NCBI GenBank assembly: GCA_002373775.1
Contig: DFJW01000029.1
Coordinates: forward strand, 986-17,057
Length of the DNA stretch: 16,072 bases
From: Ruminococcus flavefaciens
GTDB taxonomy: Bacteria > Bacillota > Clostridia > Oscillospirales > Ruminococcaceae
Direction of reading: 5' to 3'
Part shown: piece after piece, positions 6,888-15,367 of the stretch
Layout: each line of letters opens with the position of its first letter
How positions within the stretch are numbered: the first letter of the stretch is position 1
The notes under the pieces: generated by a model
Told to the model about the DNA's origin: nothing
Seen by the model: only the letters and a program-made list of their open reading frames with translations
Database searches by the model: none
Program-made: the position numbers and the translations under genes

Positions 6888-7781
6888 TTAAGGCTCAAAA
6901 ATGTACTCGATCCTGTCGTAATCAATACCGTAAGCCCAGATCTCAGCCACATCAGTAGTGCCGTTACCGTTCAGGTTTTCAGCATAGATACTGAAATAGC
7001 CGTCCTCAGTATCGACGATCTGATCGCCCTTATAGAACAGAAGTTTAAATTTCGCGAACGAACCTAATTCATCTCCTGTCTGTTCAAAGGTGATATACAG
7101 GTCAGAACCGGACTGATTATACTGCACCATTTCAACTGCGTTACGCTCTCCTTTCATAAAGGATTCTTTCTTTGCCTGGAAATTAGGCTGAATATTCGCA
7201 CTTGAAATATCTTCCTCAAAAGAGTAGCGGAAGAAGTTATATTGTCCCTCGGTCAGGGTAATATCATCGGAGCTCTTTCCGATAACGCTGCCGTCTGTCC
7301 CATAAGCCAGGAGCGTAGAAGAAATGGAGATATCCTTCTTTGCAAGTACTTTATTTACCACAATGGTATAGCCTATAGAATTCTGAAAACTCGATGTTTC
7401 GACAATATCATAGTATTCATTGTGTTCATAGGTGTTTTCTGTTTTTTCCTCAGCAGGCTCGTCGGGAGTACTCGTTTCTGCTTCGGTATTTTCTTCCGCT
7501 GCTGTCGTAGTCTGGGGCTTTTCTGTTGCAGGCACTTCAGTTGTTTCCTGCGGTTCGGAGAAGGTGTCCGTATCATCGGTAATAACAGTATTATCGACTG
7601 TTTCGTGATCTCCGGAGCCGCTCATTACTTCCTCATAGGAAACATCTTCACTCTGCTGAGTTTCAGCCGACGATGTTCCGGAATCCTCTTTCTGTTCATT
7701 GCTGCCGCATCCGCAAAGCGTGAGAGACAGGCACATTATCAGTGCAAACAGACCTCTTTTGATTATATTCAGCTTGTTCAT
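6888..7781 (-). CDS. Lipoprotein with Ser/Thr/Glu linker and C-terminal beta-sandwich-like domain
   Basis: The start at 7781 has GGAGG 7 bases upstream. Residues 1-24 are a lipoprotein signal with lipobox L-C-G-C, so Cys25 would be acylated and the protein held on the outer face of the membrane. Residues 27 to about 115 are a low-complexity linker rich in Ser, Thr, Glu and Pro (repeated TTE, EET), a wall-spanning spacer in type. Residues about 120-297 form a compact domain with strand-like segments (YTIVVNKVLAKKDISISSTL, GQYNFFRYSFEED, DLYITFEQTG), reminiscent of FxLYD-like extracellular domains; that match is tentative. No enzyme motif is seen. It is a single gene, with an unrelated remnant upstream. 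Confidence 0.8.
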   Translation of the reverse strand: MNKLNIIKRGLFALIMCLSLTLCGCGSNEQKEDSGTSSAETQQSEDVSYEEVMSGSGDHETVDNTVITDDTDTFSEPQETTEVPATEKPQTTTAAEENTEAETSTPDEPAEEKTENTYEHNEYYDIVETSSFQNSIGYTIVVNKVLAKKDISISSTLLAYGTDGSVIGKSSDDITLTEGQYNFFRYSFEEDISSANIQPNFQAKKESFMKGERNAVEMVQYNQSGSDLYITFEQTGDELGSFAKFKLLFYKGDQIVDTEDGYFSIYAENLNGNGTTDVAEIWAYGIDYDRIEYIFEP

Positions 7782-7811
7782 AGTAAACCTCCGTTCTTGA
7801 TGTGTGTGTAT

Positions 7812-7952
7812 GGGTAGTTGGTCCCTTGATCTGATTTTGGGCTGCCGTCAGTCCAAGCAGAAGCACGACAGCATCGTCAACCGTACCTGAGGCGAAGTCG
7901 ATCGGTGATACGGTATACAGGATGACAAGCGTTCCTTTTCGATATCACTCAT
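7812..7952 (-). pseudogene. Frameshifted remnant resembling DUF1232 (YkvA-like)
   Basis: ATG at 7952, with GAGG before it, opens MSDIEKERLSS and then loses sense. In a neighbouring frame the same stretch reads LYTVSPIDFASGTVDDAVVL and then LTAAQNQIK. SP(I/V)D followed by (L/V)DDA is the hallmark of the small DUF1232 membrane-associated family, but the usual IPD..P..G segment between them is missing. The reading then runs into the lipoprotein start region. I infer a small gene broken by a frameshift and a short deletion. It could be chance, since the piece is short. Nothing else is seen between 7782 and 8042. Confidence 0.35.
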
Positions 7953-8042
7953 GATTATACCTCGTTTGGTATTGGGGTCAGAGCCTTGTGTTTCTTGCTG
8001 ATCATAGTATAGCACGCCTGATACGGTAGGTTATTAAAACGG

Positions 8043-8081
8043 ATTCCAAAACAAAAAGCAGGCTCATAAAGAACCTGCTTT
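8043..8081 (-). terminator. Terminator of the TPR-like gene
   Basis: On the minus strand AAAGCAGGTTC pairs with GAGCCTGCTTT (one G-T) around TTTAT and is followed by TTGTTTTGG. It starts about 6 bases after the stop codon at 8087. Confidence 0.75.
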
Positions 8082-8086
8082 CGCAT

Positions 8087-8611
8087 TTATAGCTGTTCTC
8101 TTTTGCCGGGCGATACGTCTCTGCTGACGCCCTGTTCCTTGTATGTATCGTTGATACGGTCTATCTCTGCTATCAGTTCATGGCATTTTGCTGTGTCTTG
8201 CATTTCCGTATAGATGTCGAGCAGGATATTCAGCAGTTCCGCCTGTTTGTCGATATACGGGAGCATGTCAGGATACTTCCTGCATACCTCCACAGCTTCT
8301 TCTATCTTATGGGCAGCCGAACGGAAGTCATTGTGATAGAAGAAACAGTTTGCTGTCGGGATATGGATAATGTCGATTAGCTCCAAGTCTGTCGGGAACA
8401 CCTGTCTTGCAATATGCTCTGCCTGATCCGTCAACTCTCGTGTTTTATCAATGTCAGGCTCGGCAAGCGTATAGTACCACGCCAATGTCATGCAGTAATA
8501 GCAATGTTCTGCACTGTTCTCAGTAATGAATCCCTTTGCCATGTCCAGCAGTTCAGATACCTCTGCATTGTTTTCCGGATCGGGAGCACTTCTGAGAAGA
8601 ACACTCGCCAT
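8087..8611 (-). CDS. TPR-like helical protein, possibly a C-terminal remnant
   Basis: The 174 residues are almost all amphipathic helix in paired segments of about 34-40 residues (CYYCMTLAWYYTLAEPD..KT, IPTANCFFYHNDFRSAAHKI, AELLNILLDIYTEMQDTAKC), which is a tetratricopeptide pattern used for protein contacts. Such repeats often form the C-terminal sensor half of larger regulators; here no N-terminal helix-turn-helix is present. The ATG at 8611 directly abuts a TATAAT box, so transcription from that promoter would start inside the ORF. No ribosome binding site precedes this ATG. Either a later start is used (ATG of MAKGFITENS, without a clear ribosome binding site) or the gene is a remnant. 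The frame is closed by TGA 15-17 bases upstream of the ATG. Confidence 0.55.
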   Translation of the reverse strand: MASVLLRSAPDPENNAEVSELLDMAKGFITENSAEHCYYCMTLAWYYTLAEPDIDKTRELTDQAEHIARQVFPTDLELIDIIHIPTANCFFYHNDFRSAAHKIEEAVEVCRKYPDMLPYIDKQAELLNILLDIYTEMQDTAKCHELIAEIDRINDTYKEQGVSRDVSPGKREQL

Positions 8612-8640
8612 ATTATAGCACTTTTCTCAGGTGCTGTCAA
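8612..8640 (-). promoter_or_regulatory. Perfect consensus promoter with inverted repeat in the spacer
   Basis: The minus strand reads TTGACA (8640-8635), exactly 17 bases, then TATAAT (8617-8612). The spacer contains AGCAC-(9 bases)-GTGCT, a 5-bp inverted repeat that could bind a repressor. Transcription should start near 8605. Confidence 0.75.
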
Positions 8641-8956
8641 TTAAAGAAGGCTTAATTGTCAATAACAGCTCTCCTTACTGTGCAGCTGCTGTAAAGTAAA
8701 GACCGGATCACCTTCAGAGTGAGCCTGAACTGATAATACTTTTGTGCTTTTTATAGATCTCGCGAGCATCAGCGTATACATATCTGTGCGATGCTTTTAT
8801 GGTATTCCTCCGCAAGTAACTGCATTCCCGGAACTCCGGATATCTTTCTAGTCCGGAGGCAAAAGGGGAGCATCACACAGACACGTCAGATATCCGGAAC
8901 TACAGTTCTCACAAGTGAGTTGTGCGGTTTTGTCCACCTTTTCTTCTATTTATATG
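8641..8956. other. Non-coding stretch with competing stem-loops
   Basis: I see no credible gene here. Several stems compete. AGCATC (8765-8770) can pair with GATGCT (8790-8795, followed by TTT), which can instead pair with AGCATC (8869-8874). TCCGGATATC (8836-8845) pairs perfectly with GATATCCGGA (8889-8898), while CTCCGGA (8834-8840) can pair with TCCGGAG (8852-8858). This could be a structured RNA or regulatory region. No known riboswitch class was recognised. Confidence 0.35.
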
Positions 8957-8985
8957 TTGACATAGGACAAATACTATGGTACACT
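8957..8985 (+). promoter_or_regulatory. Promoter of the dockerin beta-helix gene
   Basis: TTGACA (8957-8962), a 17-base spacer and TACACT (8980-8985) predict a start near 8992. That leaves about 117 bases of leader with a CGGGA/TCCCG hairpin (about 9030-9055) before the ATG at 9109. Confidence 0.7.
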
Positions 8986-9108
8986 TGATGCGTAATGTTA
9001 TCTGATATTACAATTGCTTGCGGGAACGGGAGATTAACAGGTCCCGAAAACAAGTATATCATAGCTCGCTTAATAGCTTTATTATTGACCAGAAGGAAGT
9101 GCATAATA

Positions 9109-12100
9109 ATGATAAGAGGATCGGGATTAAAGAAGCTGCTGATAAGTATAAATGCGGCAGTATTTTTGTGTCAGAGCCTGAGGCTCGTGCCTGTGCCGCA
9201 GACAAAAGCAGCCGAGATCAGCGGAAGGATAATCTATGTTGCTGAAAACGGCAGCGATTACACCGGAAACGGCTCATCAGGTAGCCCGTACCGTTCAATA
9301 AAAAAAGCTGCTGATGAAGCAACAGCAGGAACGACTGTACTCATTCGTCCGGGCACATATGTAGAGGAGAATATCAAGCCAAAAGAATCCGGAAAAGCAG
9401 ATGCAATGATCGTATTCAGACCTGAGAATACATCTGATATCGGCAAGGTAATAATCAAGCACAAGGATACTTTCAACGGCTCAACGATCACTCCTCAGGT
9501 AAAGGCACAGTGGCTTGCCGATACAGGCTGGAGGGAAGATGAGGTACAGCATTACGATAATGCAGGCATCGAATACTCAATTGCGGCAAGAAAGAATGAA
9601 CTGACTGACGTATTCAATCTGTTCGGACGTGACTATGTAAAGATCGAAGGCTTTGTATTCGAGGACTATAAATATGCACGAAGCACGATCAATATCATGG
9701 GCAAAGGCAATGTGGTGCTGAATAACCAGTTCAAGAACATCGGCTGTGTTTACAATGCACCGTGGACATGGTCCAATCAGGGAGTATATCGTCCTGATGT
9801 AACTATTCCGGTAGCAGGACAGGATAATGTTATCCGCAACAACTACTTCCAGAGCGTATATGGTGAAACACTTTGCTATGACAATCATTCCCAGAACTGC
9901 ATTATTTCTGAGAACACATTTATTGGTGCTATCGGAAAAAATGCCGGAGCAGGAGGTGCAGAATCCTCAACACTGGGCGGCAGAGCTGACGGGAACAGAA
10001 ATAACGCATTCGCATTCAATTACTCAGGCGGTTCAGTCAACGGCGGAACTATCTGGCTCGATATCAGCGTAAGAGATTTTACTGCTGTAAGAAATGTAGC
10101 ACACAACACAGCATATTTCATGTTCAATGAGTCTGAATGTACCCGCAACTGGGCTTATGAGAATATCGTTTACAATAAGCCGCTTGACGAAAACAAGAGA
10201 ATGCCGATCGGTCCGTATTTTATGAATTTCCCTGCACAGAAGATCGAATCCGGACTTTTCTCCGCATTCTGGGATACAGGTTCAACATGGGATGCAAGAT
10301 GGGTAAACAATGTTACATACAATCTTAAAAATGGAATATCTCTCGACAGATCGTATAATAATGATGTTATAAACAATATTTCCTATGAAGATAACAACAG
10401 TATGTATAACAGCAATGATACTGTGGGACTTCTTGTCAAGGAAACATCCGTAAACGGATTCCATCCATGGCACGGTTTAGACCTCAAAGGCGGCGGCTCA
10501 CTTACAGTCCGGAACAATCAGTGGTATTCAGCAAGAAAACCTGAGTATGTCCGTTATATGGATCCGTCACAGTCCAGCATCACGGTAGGTGCATTGAATT
10601 CACAGCTCGGAACAAAGACGAACAGTTCCGAAGATCCGATGTTTGCAGATCCTGCCGCAGGTGATTTCAGCCTGAGGGAAGGAAGTCCGGCGATAGGTTC
10701 CGGTTATAACGGAGTAAACAAGGGCGCATATGCAGTATATCCCAAGACCGATGTAGGTTATAACAAAGACCTCGGTCTGACAGAAGATGTGAATGTAAGC
10801 TTTGCAAACCTCAATTCTTCAGCCAAGCCCGGAGATGTCATTGACCTTAAACTGAGCCTCAGCAAGCCGGCTGTAAGCACAATGGAATTCAAGGTCGATG
10901 CTGTTGCAGGTGATGCACAGCCCGGCAAGGATTACAGCTTTGTTGACGATCCGGCAGTGACTTTCAATAAAGGCGATACCGAAAAAACAGTCCGCGTGAA
11001 GATACTCGGCGGATATGACCTTGACCAGCTGCTGGTATTCCGGCTTGATCCTGTGGGCACAACAAAGCTCGAATCTGTAGGTGCAAGAGATATGCACCTT
11101 GTCAGGATCAACAGAGCTGAAAAGCGCGTACTGGTCCTCAGCAATGTCGGCGATTCCATGGGTTCTGTTGTAACGGAATACTATAAGCCGGGCGAACGTG
11201 TAACGATAGATGCAAAATCAAGACCGGGCTATACATTTGACGGCTGGCAGGTCGGCATAGATGCAATGGAGGTAACTCCGATAAGTGCAGACGGAACTGT
11301 TTCCACATTCATAATGCCGGAATACAACCAGAGGATACAGGCGAAATGGAAGCTGAATGGTCCCCGCGTAAATGTAACAGGCATCCGGCTGAGTCAGGAC
11401 AATATATCGCTGAATGCAGGCGAGACTGTTCAGATAAAAGCTGACGTGTTACCCGAAAATGCGACCGACAAAGTCGTGATCTGGACTTCTTCAGATCCGC
11501 TTGTAGCGTCCGTTGACAAAAACGGGACCGTGACTGCATTATCAGACGGTACAGTTGATATCTTGGCAAGAGCACTTGAACCGAGCGACAAGCAGTATAC
11601 TGCAAGATGCAAAGTCAGCGTTACAGGTTCGATCTTACCGGCTGATCCTCTTCCTTTTGGAGAAAGGATAGAAGCTGAGAATTACACGGTACAATCAGGT
11701 ATCCAGACAGAAAATTGCAGCGAAGGCGGCAAGGATGTTGCTTACATAGAAAACGGCGATCATATCGGATTCAGAAATGTGGATTTCGGAGACGGTGCAG
11801 AGAATATTGATTTCCGTGTGGGTTCAAACGGCGGAGATAATTCGATAGAAGTGCGTCTTGGTTCACCTGACGGCAAACTCATAGGAACTCTGAATGTAAG
11901 CGGCACAGGCGGCTGGCAGACATGGGAGACGCAGAAGTGCAGCATTGACAAGACTTCCGGAGTGAATGACGTATACCTTGTATTCAAGGGCGGAGACGGG
12001 TATCTTTTCAATCTCAACTGGTTCTGCGTAACTGATAACGTCGTCGGTGACTGCAATGCAGACGGAGAATTCAACGTTGCTGATCTCGTAACTTTGCAGA

Positions 12101-12222
12101 AATGGATACTTGCTGTTCCTGATGTAAAGCTGAAAGACTGGCAGGCTGCCGATCTGTGCAAAGACGGAAGGATAGATTCCTTTGACCTTTGCATGATGAG
12201 GAAACTGCTGATAAGCAAGTAA
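9109..12222 (+). CDS. Cellulosomal beta-helix protein, probable polysaccharide lyase, with CBM6 and dockerin
   Basis: I chose ATG 9109 because AAGGAAG lies about 10 bases upstream and a signal peptide follows at once (RGSGLKKLLIS..., cleavage near TKA-A34). The frame extends back to 8995 but would start at the transcription start. Modules of the 1037-residue protein: beta-helix 38-550, opening with YVAENGSDYTGNG.GSPY.SI and GTTVLIRPGTY as in DUF1565/PL9-type lyases, with many N-rich rungs (VIRNNYF, IISENTF); Calx-beta-like 561-666; InlB-type repeat 670-750; Big_2 752-842; CBM6 852-975 (RIEAENY); dockerin 980-1037 with loops DCNADGEFNVAD and DLCKDGRIDSFD. It should be exported and attached to a scaffoldin cohesin to bind and cleave plant polysaccharide, most likely pectin. 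The substrate and catalytic residues are not proven by eye. Confidence 0.88.
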   Translation: MIRGSGLKKLLISINAAVFLCQSLRLVPVPQTKAAEISGRIIYVAENGSDYTGNGSSGSPYRSIKKAADEATAGTTVLIRPGTYVEENIKPKESGKADAMIVFRPENTSDIGKVIIKHKDTFNGSTITPQVKAQWLADTGWREDEVQHYDNAGIEYSIAARKNELTDVFNLFGRDYVKIEGFVFEDYKYARSTINIMGKGNVVLNNQFKNIGCVYNAPWTWSNQGVYRPDVTIPVAGQDNVIRNNYFQSVYGETLCYDNHSQNCIISENTFIGAIGKNAGAGGAESSTLGGRADGNRNNAFAFNYSGGSVNGGTIWLDISVRDFTAVRNVAHNTAYFMFNESECTRNWAYENIVYNKPLDENKRMPIGPYFMNFPAQKIESGLFSAFWDTGSTWDARWVNNVTYNLKNGISLDRSYNNDVINNISYEDNNSMYNSNDTVGLLVKETSVNGFHPWHGLDLKGGGSLTVRNNQWYSARKPEYVRYMDPSQSSITVGALNSQLGTKTNSSEDPMFADPAAGDFSLREGSPAIGSGYNGVNKGAYAVYPKTDVGYNKDLGLTEDVNVSFANLNSSAKPGDVIDLKLSLSKPAVSTMEFKVDAVAGDAQPGKDYSFVDDPAVTFNKGDTEKTVRVKILGGYDLDQLLVFRLDPVGTTKLESVGARDMHLVRINRAEKRVLVLSNVGDSMGSVVTEYYKPGERVTIDAKSRPGYTFDGWQVGIDAMEVTPISADGTVSTFIMPEYNQRIQAKWKLNGPRVNVTGIRLSQDNISLNAGETVQIKADVLPENATDKVVIWTSSDPLVASVDKNGTVTALSDGTVDILARALEPSDKQYTARCKVSVTGSILPADPLPFGERIEAENYTVQSGIQTENCSEGGKDVAYIENGDHIGFRNVDFGDGAENIDFRVGSNGGDNSIEVRLGSPDGKLIGTLNVSGTGGWQTWETQKCSIDKTSGVNDVYLVFKGGDGYLFNLNWFCVTDNVVGDCNADGEFNVADLVTLQKWILAVPDVKLKDWQAADLCKDGRIDSFDLCMMRKLLISK

Positions 12223-12255
12223 AAGGTATCTCCCGTAAAAAATGTATAAAAACGA

Positions 12256-12284
12256 ACGGCTCTGAACATTTCATTCAGAGCCGT
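12256..12284. terminator. Shared terminator between convergent dockerin genes
   Basis: ACGGCTCTGAA pairs with TTCAGAGCCGT over 11 bp around a 7-base loop. On the minus strand it is followed by TTCGTTTTTATACATTTTTT, good for the gene at 12344. On the plus strand the tail is only moderately T-rich (ATCTGTTT). Confidence 0.75.
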
Positions 12285-12343
12285 ATCTGTTTGCCTTACG
12301 GAACAGTATTATCTATGAAACGAATATGTGCAAAGGGAGGGTG

Positions 12344-14593
12344 TCAGTTTTTCTGAATGAGCAGCATGTTTTTCAGCTGACAGAGATCAAACACATCCAG
12401 CTTTTCGTCAGCACACAGGTCCGCTGCTTTCCAGTTTGCAAGCTTATATTCCGGATCGGTAAGCAGCCATCTCTGTAAAGCAACTACGTCGGCGATACTG
12501 AAAGCCATATCGCTGTTAACATCTCCGGAAAGGAATGCGGTTGTGACCTTCTTGTTGTAGAAAGGATCCGTTTCACCAGCCACACGGGCGTAGACGGTGT
12601 ACTGGGTATTGGGTTTGAGACCTGTTATGCCCACGCCGTTGATCTCGGCAAGGCGGTACCATTTTTTCTTGTCAACGCTGACTTCGTACTCGGGACCGTT
12701 CACTGGTTTCCTTATGCTCTCGGATAGATAGTTGGTCTTTATAGTATCTATCTCGCCGGGCTTAGCCGACTTGATAGTCATCGGATAGAGCTTGTTCACG
12801 CTGATAGTTTCGCCGTTTCCGCAGACGTATTCCACAGGTGACGAGGTATTGCAGTAATTAGTGAGAGTGCAGTAGAAGCACATAGATCTTCCGTCTGGGA
12901 TCATTGCCGAGCCCGGACAGTATGTGCCGAACACAGTAGTGCCGTCCTTGCCGTAGATCTTCGTGTCAGCGCCGATATTCGCCGCATTGATATCGGAAAA
13001 GAATGTGTAATCTGTGGGGATGAGCCTTACCCGGAGAACGTAAGGAACTCCGAACTGGAACACCTCGTCTTTTCCCACGACCTTATTTGTAGAGGCGTTT
13101 ATCCAGCAGGTATTTTCAAGGTCTATGGTGTAGTAGTCTTCCGGGTTGAAATCAGATATGGGAAGCGATTCAAGTCCGGAAAGATCGGGCTTTGTGCCGG
13201 GGGCAGGGTAAGCAAGTCCCTTCAGGGGGAATATATTGAAAGGAACAGGCTTATCGTACTGTCTGGTGTAGTTGGTGAACTCGTTATTTTTAAACTTGGC
13301 ATATTTGCCGGTGCCGCTGATAATAACATTTGGTTCGTCAGTTACAGCCCAGCCGTATTTGCCGTTCGGCAGTTTCATATTCTCGGTGATCTCAGGGACG
13401 CCCTTATCCAGAGCAAGTCTTGTCAGAGAGGTACAGTTTTCGAACATACCAGTTGTGTTTTCAATGTTATTGATGCTGAAGTAGGAGAGCATCAGAGATT
13501 CCAGCGAAGAGCATCCGGAGAACATCTCCTCACACGTTTCCAGACTGTCACCTTTTAAGTTGTTGACCTTCAGATCATTGAGTGAAGAACAGCCCGTAAA
13601 CATATTATCCATATTTGTGACATTTGAGGTATCGAATTTTCGCAGATCAAGGGATTTCAGACTGGAACATAAAAAGAACATTCCGACCATATTCGTCGCA
13701 CTGCTGGTATTAAATGAGCTCAGATCAATAGATGTCAGGTTTGAGCTTTTACGGAACATCCAGTAGAATTCTTTAACATTACTGGTATCAAAAGAACTCA
13801 GATCAAGAGTGCTCAGACCAGAACACTCACTGAACATATTGTTCATGTCTGTTACCTTGCTGGTATCGAAGCCACTTACATCAATGGAGGACAATCCGGA
13901 GCAATTGTCGAACATGTGTTCCATAGCTACGGCGCTGCTGGTATCAAAAGAACTCAGATCAATTGATGTCAGACTTGAACATCCTGAAAACATTTCATTC
14001 ATATAAGTTACAAGGTGGGTATCCAAACCTGTCAGATCAACGCTTTTTAGTGAAAAACAATTACTGAATATACCCCAAATGTACTCTATTTCATTTCCGG
14101 CAAAGCAGCTCAGATCAGCGCTTTCAAGACTTTGGCAGTCCAGGAACATTTCCGCGAGGTCGCGGGCTTTTGGAAAAGTATTCGTATTGGACTTGGTTGA
14201 CAGGATAACTTCTTTCAGATGCAGGCAGTTGTAGAACATCCGGTACATTTTTTCAACATTTTCTGTATTAGTACTCGCAAGATCTATCTTTTCACAGTTT
14301 ACATAATCCGTGAACATTTCTGAACAGTACGCTGGTAAAACAGCGCTGGGAAGTCCGTACACTGCTTTTACAGCATTCTTCTGGTCAAAGTTCTTGATCG
14401 CATTAAGACTGACATTTCCCTTCAGATACAGCGTACAGGTCTCGCTGTCAAATTCATAGCAGCTTCCGATCTCGTCATAAGGATCAGCCGCACAGACCTG
14501 CTGAGGCTGAACATATCCGCCGGGAACTGCCGGAAGAGCTCCGCATAGAATTGTCAATGACAAGGCTGCTGCTGCCAGTTTTTTCAGTTTCAT
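12344..14593 (-). CDS. BspA/DUF285-type leucine-rich repeat protein with C-terminal dockerin
   Basis: The start at 14593 follows GGAGAGG, and the first residues (MKLKKLAAAALSLTILCG) begin a signal peptide cleaved near residue 35. Residues about 90-405 hold around a dozen copies of a 23-residue repeat of the form MF..CSSL.S.DLSSFDTS.V..M, the DUF285/BspA leucine-rich repeat. Members of this class act in adhesion and are not known as enzymes. Residues about 410-590 are of unknown fold, 620-685 look fibronectin-III-like (EYEVSVDKKKW ... GLKPNTQYTVYARV), and 690-749 are a type I dockerin. The dockerin loops are DVNSDMAFSIAD and DLCADEKLDVFD: the usual glycine after the third acidic residue is Met or Glu, but the calcium-binding positions are kept. 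I infer a secreted adhesin-like protein displayed through the cellulosome. Confidence 0.88.
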   Translation of the reverse strand: MKLKKLAAAALSLTILCGALPAVPGGYVQPQQVCAADPYDEIGSCYEFDSETCTLYLKGNVSLNAIKNFDQKNAVKAVYGLPSAVLPAYCSEMFTDYVNCEKIDLASTNTENVEKMYRMFYNCLHLKEVILSTKSNTNTFPKARDLAEMFLDCQSLESADLSCFAGNEIEYIWGIFSNCFSLKSVDLTGLDTHLVTYMNEMFSGCSSLTSIDLSSFDTSSAVAMEHMFDNCSGLSSIDVSGFDTSKVTDMNNMFSECSGLSTLDLSSFDTSNVKEFYWMFRKSSNLTSIDLSSFNTSSATNMVGMFFLCSSLKSLDLRKFDTSNVTNMDNMFTGCSSLNDLKVNNLKGDSLETCEEMFSGCSSLESLMLSYFSINNIENTTGMFENCTSLTRLALDKGVPEITENMKLPNGKYGWAVTDEPNVIISGTGKYAKFKNNEFTNYTRQYDKPVPFNIFPLKGLAYPAPGTKPDLSGLESLPISDFNPEDYYTIDLENTCWINASTNKVVGKDEVFQFGVPYVLRVRLIPTDYTFFSDINAANIGADTKIYGKDGTTVFGTYCPGSAMIPDGRSMCFYCTLTNYCNTSSPVEYVCGNGETISVNKLYPMTIKSAKPGEIDTIKTNYLSESIRKPVNGPEYEVSVDKKKWYRLAEINGVGITGLKPNTQYTVYARVAGETDPFYNKKVTTAFLSGDVNSDMAFSIADVVALQRWLLTDPEYKLANWKAADLCADEKLDVFDLCQLKNMLLIQKN

Positions 14594-14662
14594 AGTAACA
14601 CCTCTCCTTTTAATATAATTATGTACCTATGATGCTGCATAGCAGAACATAGATTTTACTAT

Positions 14663-14691
14663 ATATTACCACAATTTTTGGCTAATGTCAA
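14663..14691 (-). promoter_or_regulatory. Promoter of the BspA-dockerin gene
   Basis: The minus strand carries TTGACA (14691-14686), a 17-base spacer and TAATAT (14668-14663). The start would be near 14656, leaving a leader of about 60 bases. Beyond it, 14692-14782 is AT-rich with no gene seen. Confidence 0.75.
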
Positions 14692-14782
14692 TATAAATCT
14701 ATACAAAATATCAGATTTGATAAGAAGCATGCATTCGCGTATCAATTGCGATGATTGACTTTCTCACAGCAATGCGGTATAG

Positions 14783-15262
14783 AGAAATACATTAAAGCAG
14801 GCATTCATATCAATGTGCAATAAACTTACACTACACTACAGAGAGATACTTCTACCCCTACGTCGCAGCTTACAAGAACTTAATATGCGCCGTTTCAGTG
14901 GCAACACTAAAATATTAGATATACATAAGAATATCGCTGATATTAAGGAACAGCGCCATGTCCTATCCAGACTCAGAAAGAAAGGCTTCATGGATGAGAA
15001 GAAGTACAACGAAAAGCTCACTGAACTTGAAAGTCAGCTTGCAAGGCAAGAGCGAGAACTGACAAAAACAACCAAAGCTGATAATGAGGATGACACTCTC
15101 GAGCAGTTCGAAATCCTTATAGACAGCATAGAAAAACAAAGCCATATAATTACGGAGTTCGATGAAGAACTATTCGGAATCATAGTTGAACGGATAATAG
15201 TCAGAGACAAAAGCCTTGAATTCATACTTACATCAGGCTTGTCACTCAAAGATGATATATAA
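14783..15262 (+). pseudogene. C-terminal fragment of a large serine recombinase
   Basis: The frame is open from 14783, just after a TAG, to TAA at 15262; ATG 14813 has no ribosome binding site. The protein matches the end of TndX/TnpX-type large serine recombinases: NKLTLHYREILLPL, a long coiled coil (residues about 30-85, KNIADIKEQRHVLSRLRKKGF..EKKYNEKL), then EQFEILIDSIEK and the closing FDEELFGIIVERIIV ... LEFILTSGLSL. The resolvase domain, the recombinase domain and the zinc ribbon are all absent upstream, where the BspA gene's promoter lies instead. The gene has therefore lost its 5' part and cannot catalyse recombination. It marks the edge of a former or truncated integrative element. 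Confidence 0.8.
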
Positions 15263-15268
15263 AGATAC

Positions 15269-15302
15269 GGTGCTTTGTGAACAAAAACAAAGCACCTTTT
15301 TT
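15269..15302 (+). terminator. Strong Rho-independent terminator
   Basis: GGTGCTTTGT pairs perfectly with ACAAAGCACC around an 8-base loop and is followed by TTTTTT. It separates the recombinase fragment from the next gene, which therefore probably needs its own promoter; no clear one is visible in 15303-15350. Confidence 0.9.
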
Positions 15303-15367
15303 GTTAGGTATGGTGATAGATAAGACAGCGGATTTGTGGTATCCTTGTGAGGAAAGGAGGTGCAGAA

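Noticed and set aside
7242..7817. 191-aa plus-strand ORF
   Set aside because: It is antisense to the lipoprotein gene; its Cys/Phe-rich product is what the Ser/Glu-rich linker gives when read backwards.
8641..8956. Known riboswitch
   Set aside because: I compared it by eye with common riboswitch core motifs and found no convincing match, so only an unnamed structured region is reported.
8995..9108. Upstream start for the dockerin beta-helix gene
   Set aside because: It would begin at the predicted transcription start without a ribosome binding site and would bury the signal peptide inside the protein.
11760..12269. 169-aa minus-strand ORF
   Set aside because: It is antisense to the CBM6 and dockerin coding region, which has clear domain support.
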